From assembly GCA_913057845.1 (NCBI GenBank), contig CAJXPC010000140.1, positions 1 to 5,473 of the forward strand: a DNA stretch of 5,473 nt, read 5' to 3'. Both the position numbers and the translations under genes were made by a program. Below, one piece after another: positions 5,426 to 5,473 of this stretch. Numbering within the stretch: the first letter of the stretch is position 1; every line of letters starts with the position of its first letter. The notes below the pieces were generated by a model. That model saw only the letters and a program-made list of their open reading frames with translations, made no database searches and was not told the DNA's origin. This DNA is from an uncultured Pseudomonadota bacterium (lineage in GTDB: Bacteria; Pseudomonadota; Gammaproteobacteria; Burkholderiales; Eutrophovitaceae).

Positions 5426-5473
5426 CTGTCTCTTATACACATCTCCGAGCCCACGAGACCTCTCTACATCTCG
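5426..5473 (+). other. Illumina Nextera adapter sequence (assembly contamination)
   Basis: From 5426 the sequence is the 19-base Tn5 mosaic end CTGTCTCTTATACACATCT (5426-5444), then CCGAGCCCACGAGAC (5445-5459), the read-through form of the Nextera read-2 adapter. Next come the 8-base index CTCTCTAC (5460-5467), which matches the index called N707, and ATCTCG (5468-5473), the start of the P7 arm. It is a library-preparation artefact, not genome sequence, and native sequence ends at about 5425. Confidence 0.98.

Noticed and set aside
5426..5444. A Tn5 or Tn5-like transposon end at the right edge.
   Set aside because: The 19-bp mosaic end is followed directly by Nextera adapter, index and P7 bases, so it is a library artefact.

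Overview
The window looks like the end of a draft-assembly contig from a Gram-negative bacterium, most likely a gammaproteobacterium. This rests only on the style of the IS3 and IS66 transposases and of the single-copy genes; nothing here fixes a genus. The flanking single-copy genes (about 300-630 and 4446-5425) are visibly more AT-rich than the insertion sequences between them. The last 48 bases (5426-5473) are not biological: they are a Nextera mosaic end, the Nextera read-2 adapter, an i7 index and the start of the P7 adapter.

Layout: (1) 1-255, minus: the start of an IS3-family OrfA that runs off the left edge, with a probable IS terminus near 308. (2) 298-567, minus: an 89-residue two-helix membrane protein of unknown function whose last codons lie in that IS end. 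(3) 631-4445: a complete second IS3-family element, read on the minus strand, with perfect 25-bp terminal inverted repeats. It is split by (4) a complete 2504-bp IS66-family element (1089-3592, plus strand, tnpA-tnpB-tnpC) with 21-bp inverted repeats (20/21 matching) and a perfect 8-bp target duplication, GATATAGC. Removing IS66 and one duplication restores a 1303-bp IS3 element whose 297-residue OrfB has a perfect DD(35)E triad (D137, D197, E233). (5) 4446-4891, plus: a gene resembling antibiotic-biosynthesis-monooxygenase-domain membrane proteins, missing its 5' end because of the IS3 element. A short piece of its N-terminus may survive at 601-630. (6) 4909-4961: two tandem intrinsic terminators for the next gene. 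(7) 5008-5388, minus: a complete group II truncated hemoglobin, overlapping by 4 nt (ATGA) the tail of an upstream open frame that is cut off by the adapter.

How the parts relate: the order of events reads clearly. An IS3-family element landed in the monooxygenase-like gene, either with loss of about 60 bp or followed by such a loss. IS66 then jumped into the IS3 transposase, probably recently, because the duplication is perfect and the frame is restored exactly. The IS3 element can no longer make its own transposase. IS66 appears intact and has all three of its proteins. I find no CRISPR array, tRNA, rRNA, defence system or evidently new multi-gene system; the points of interest are the nested insertions, their junctions and some regulatory details.
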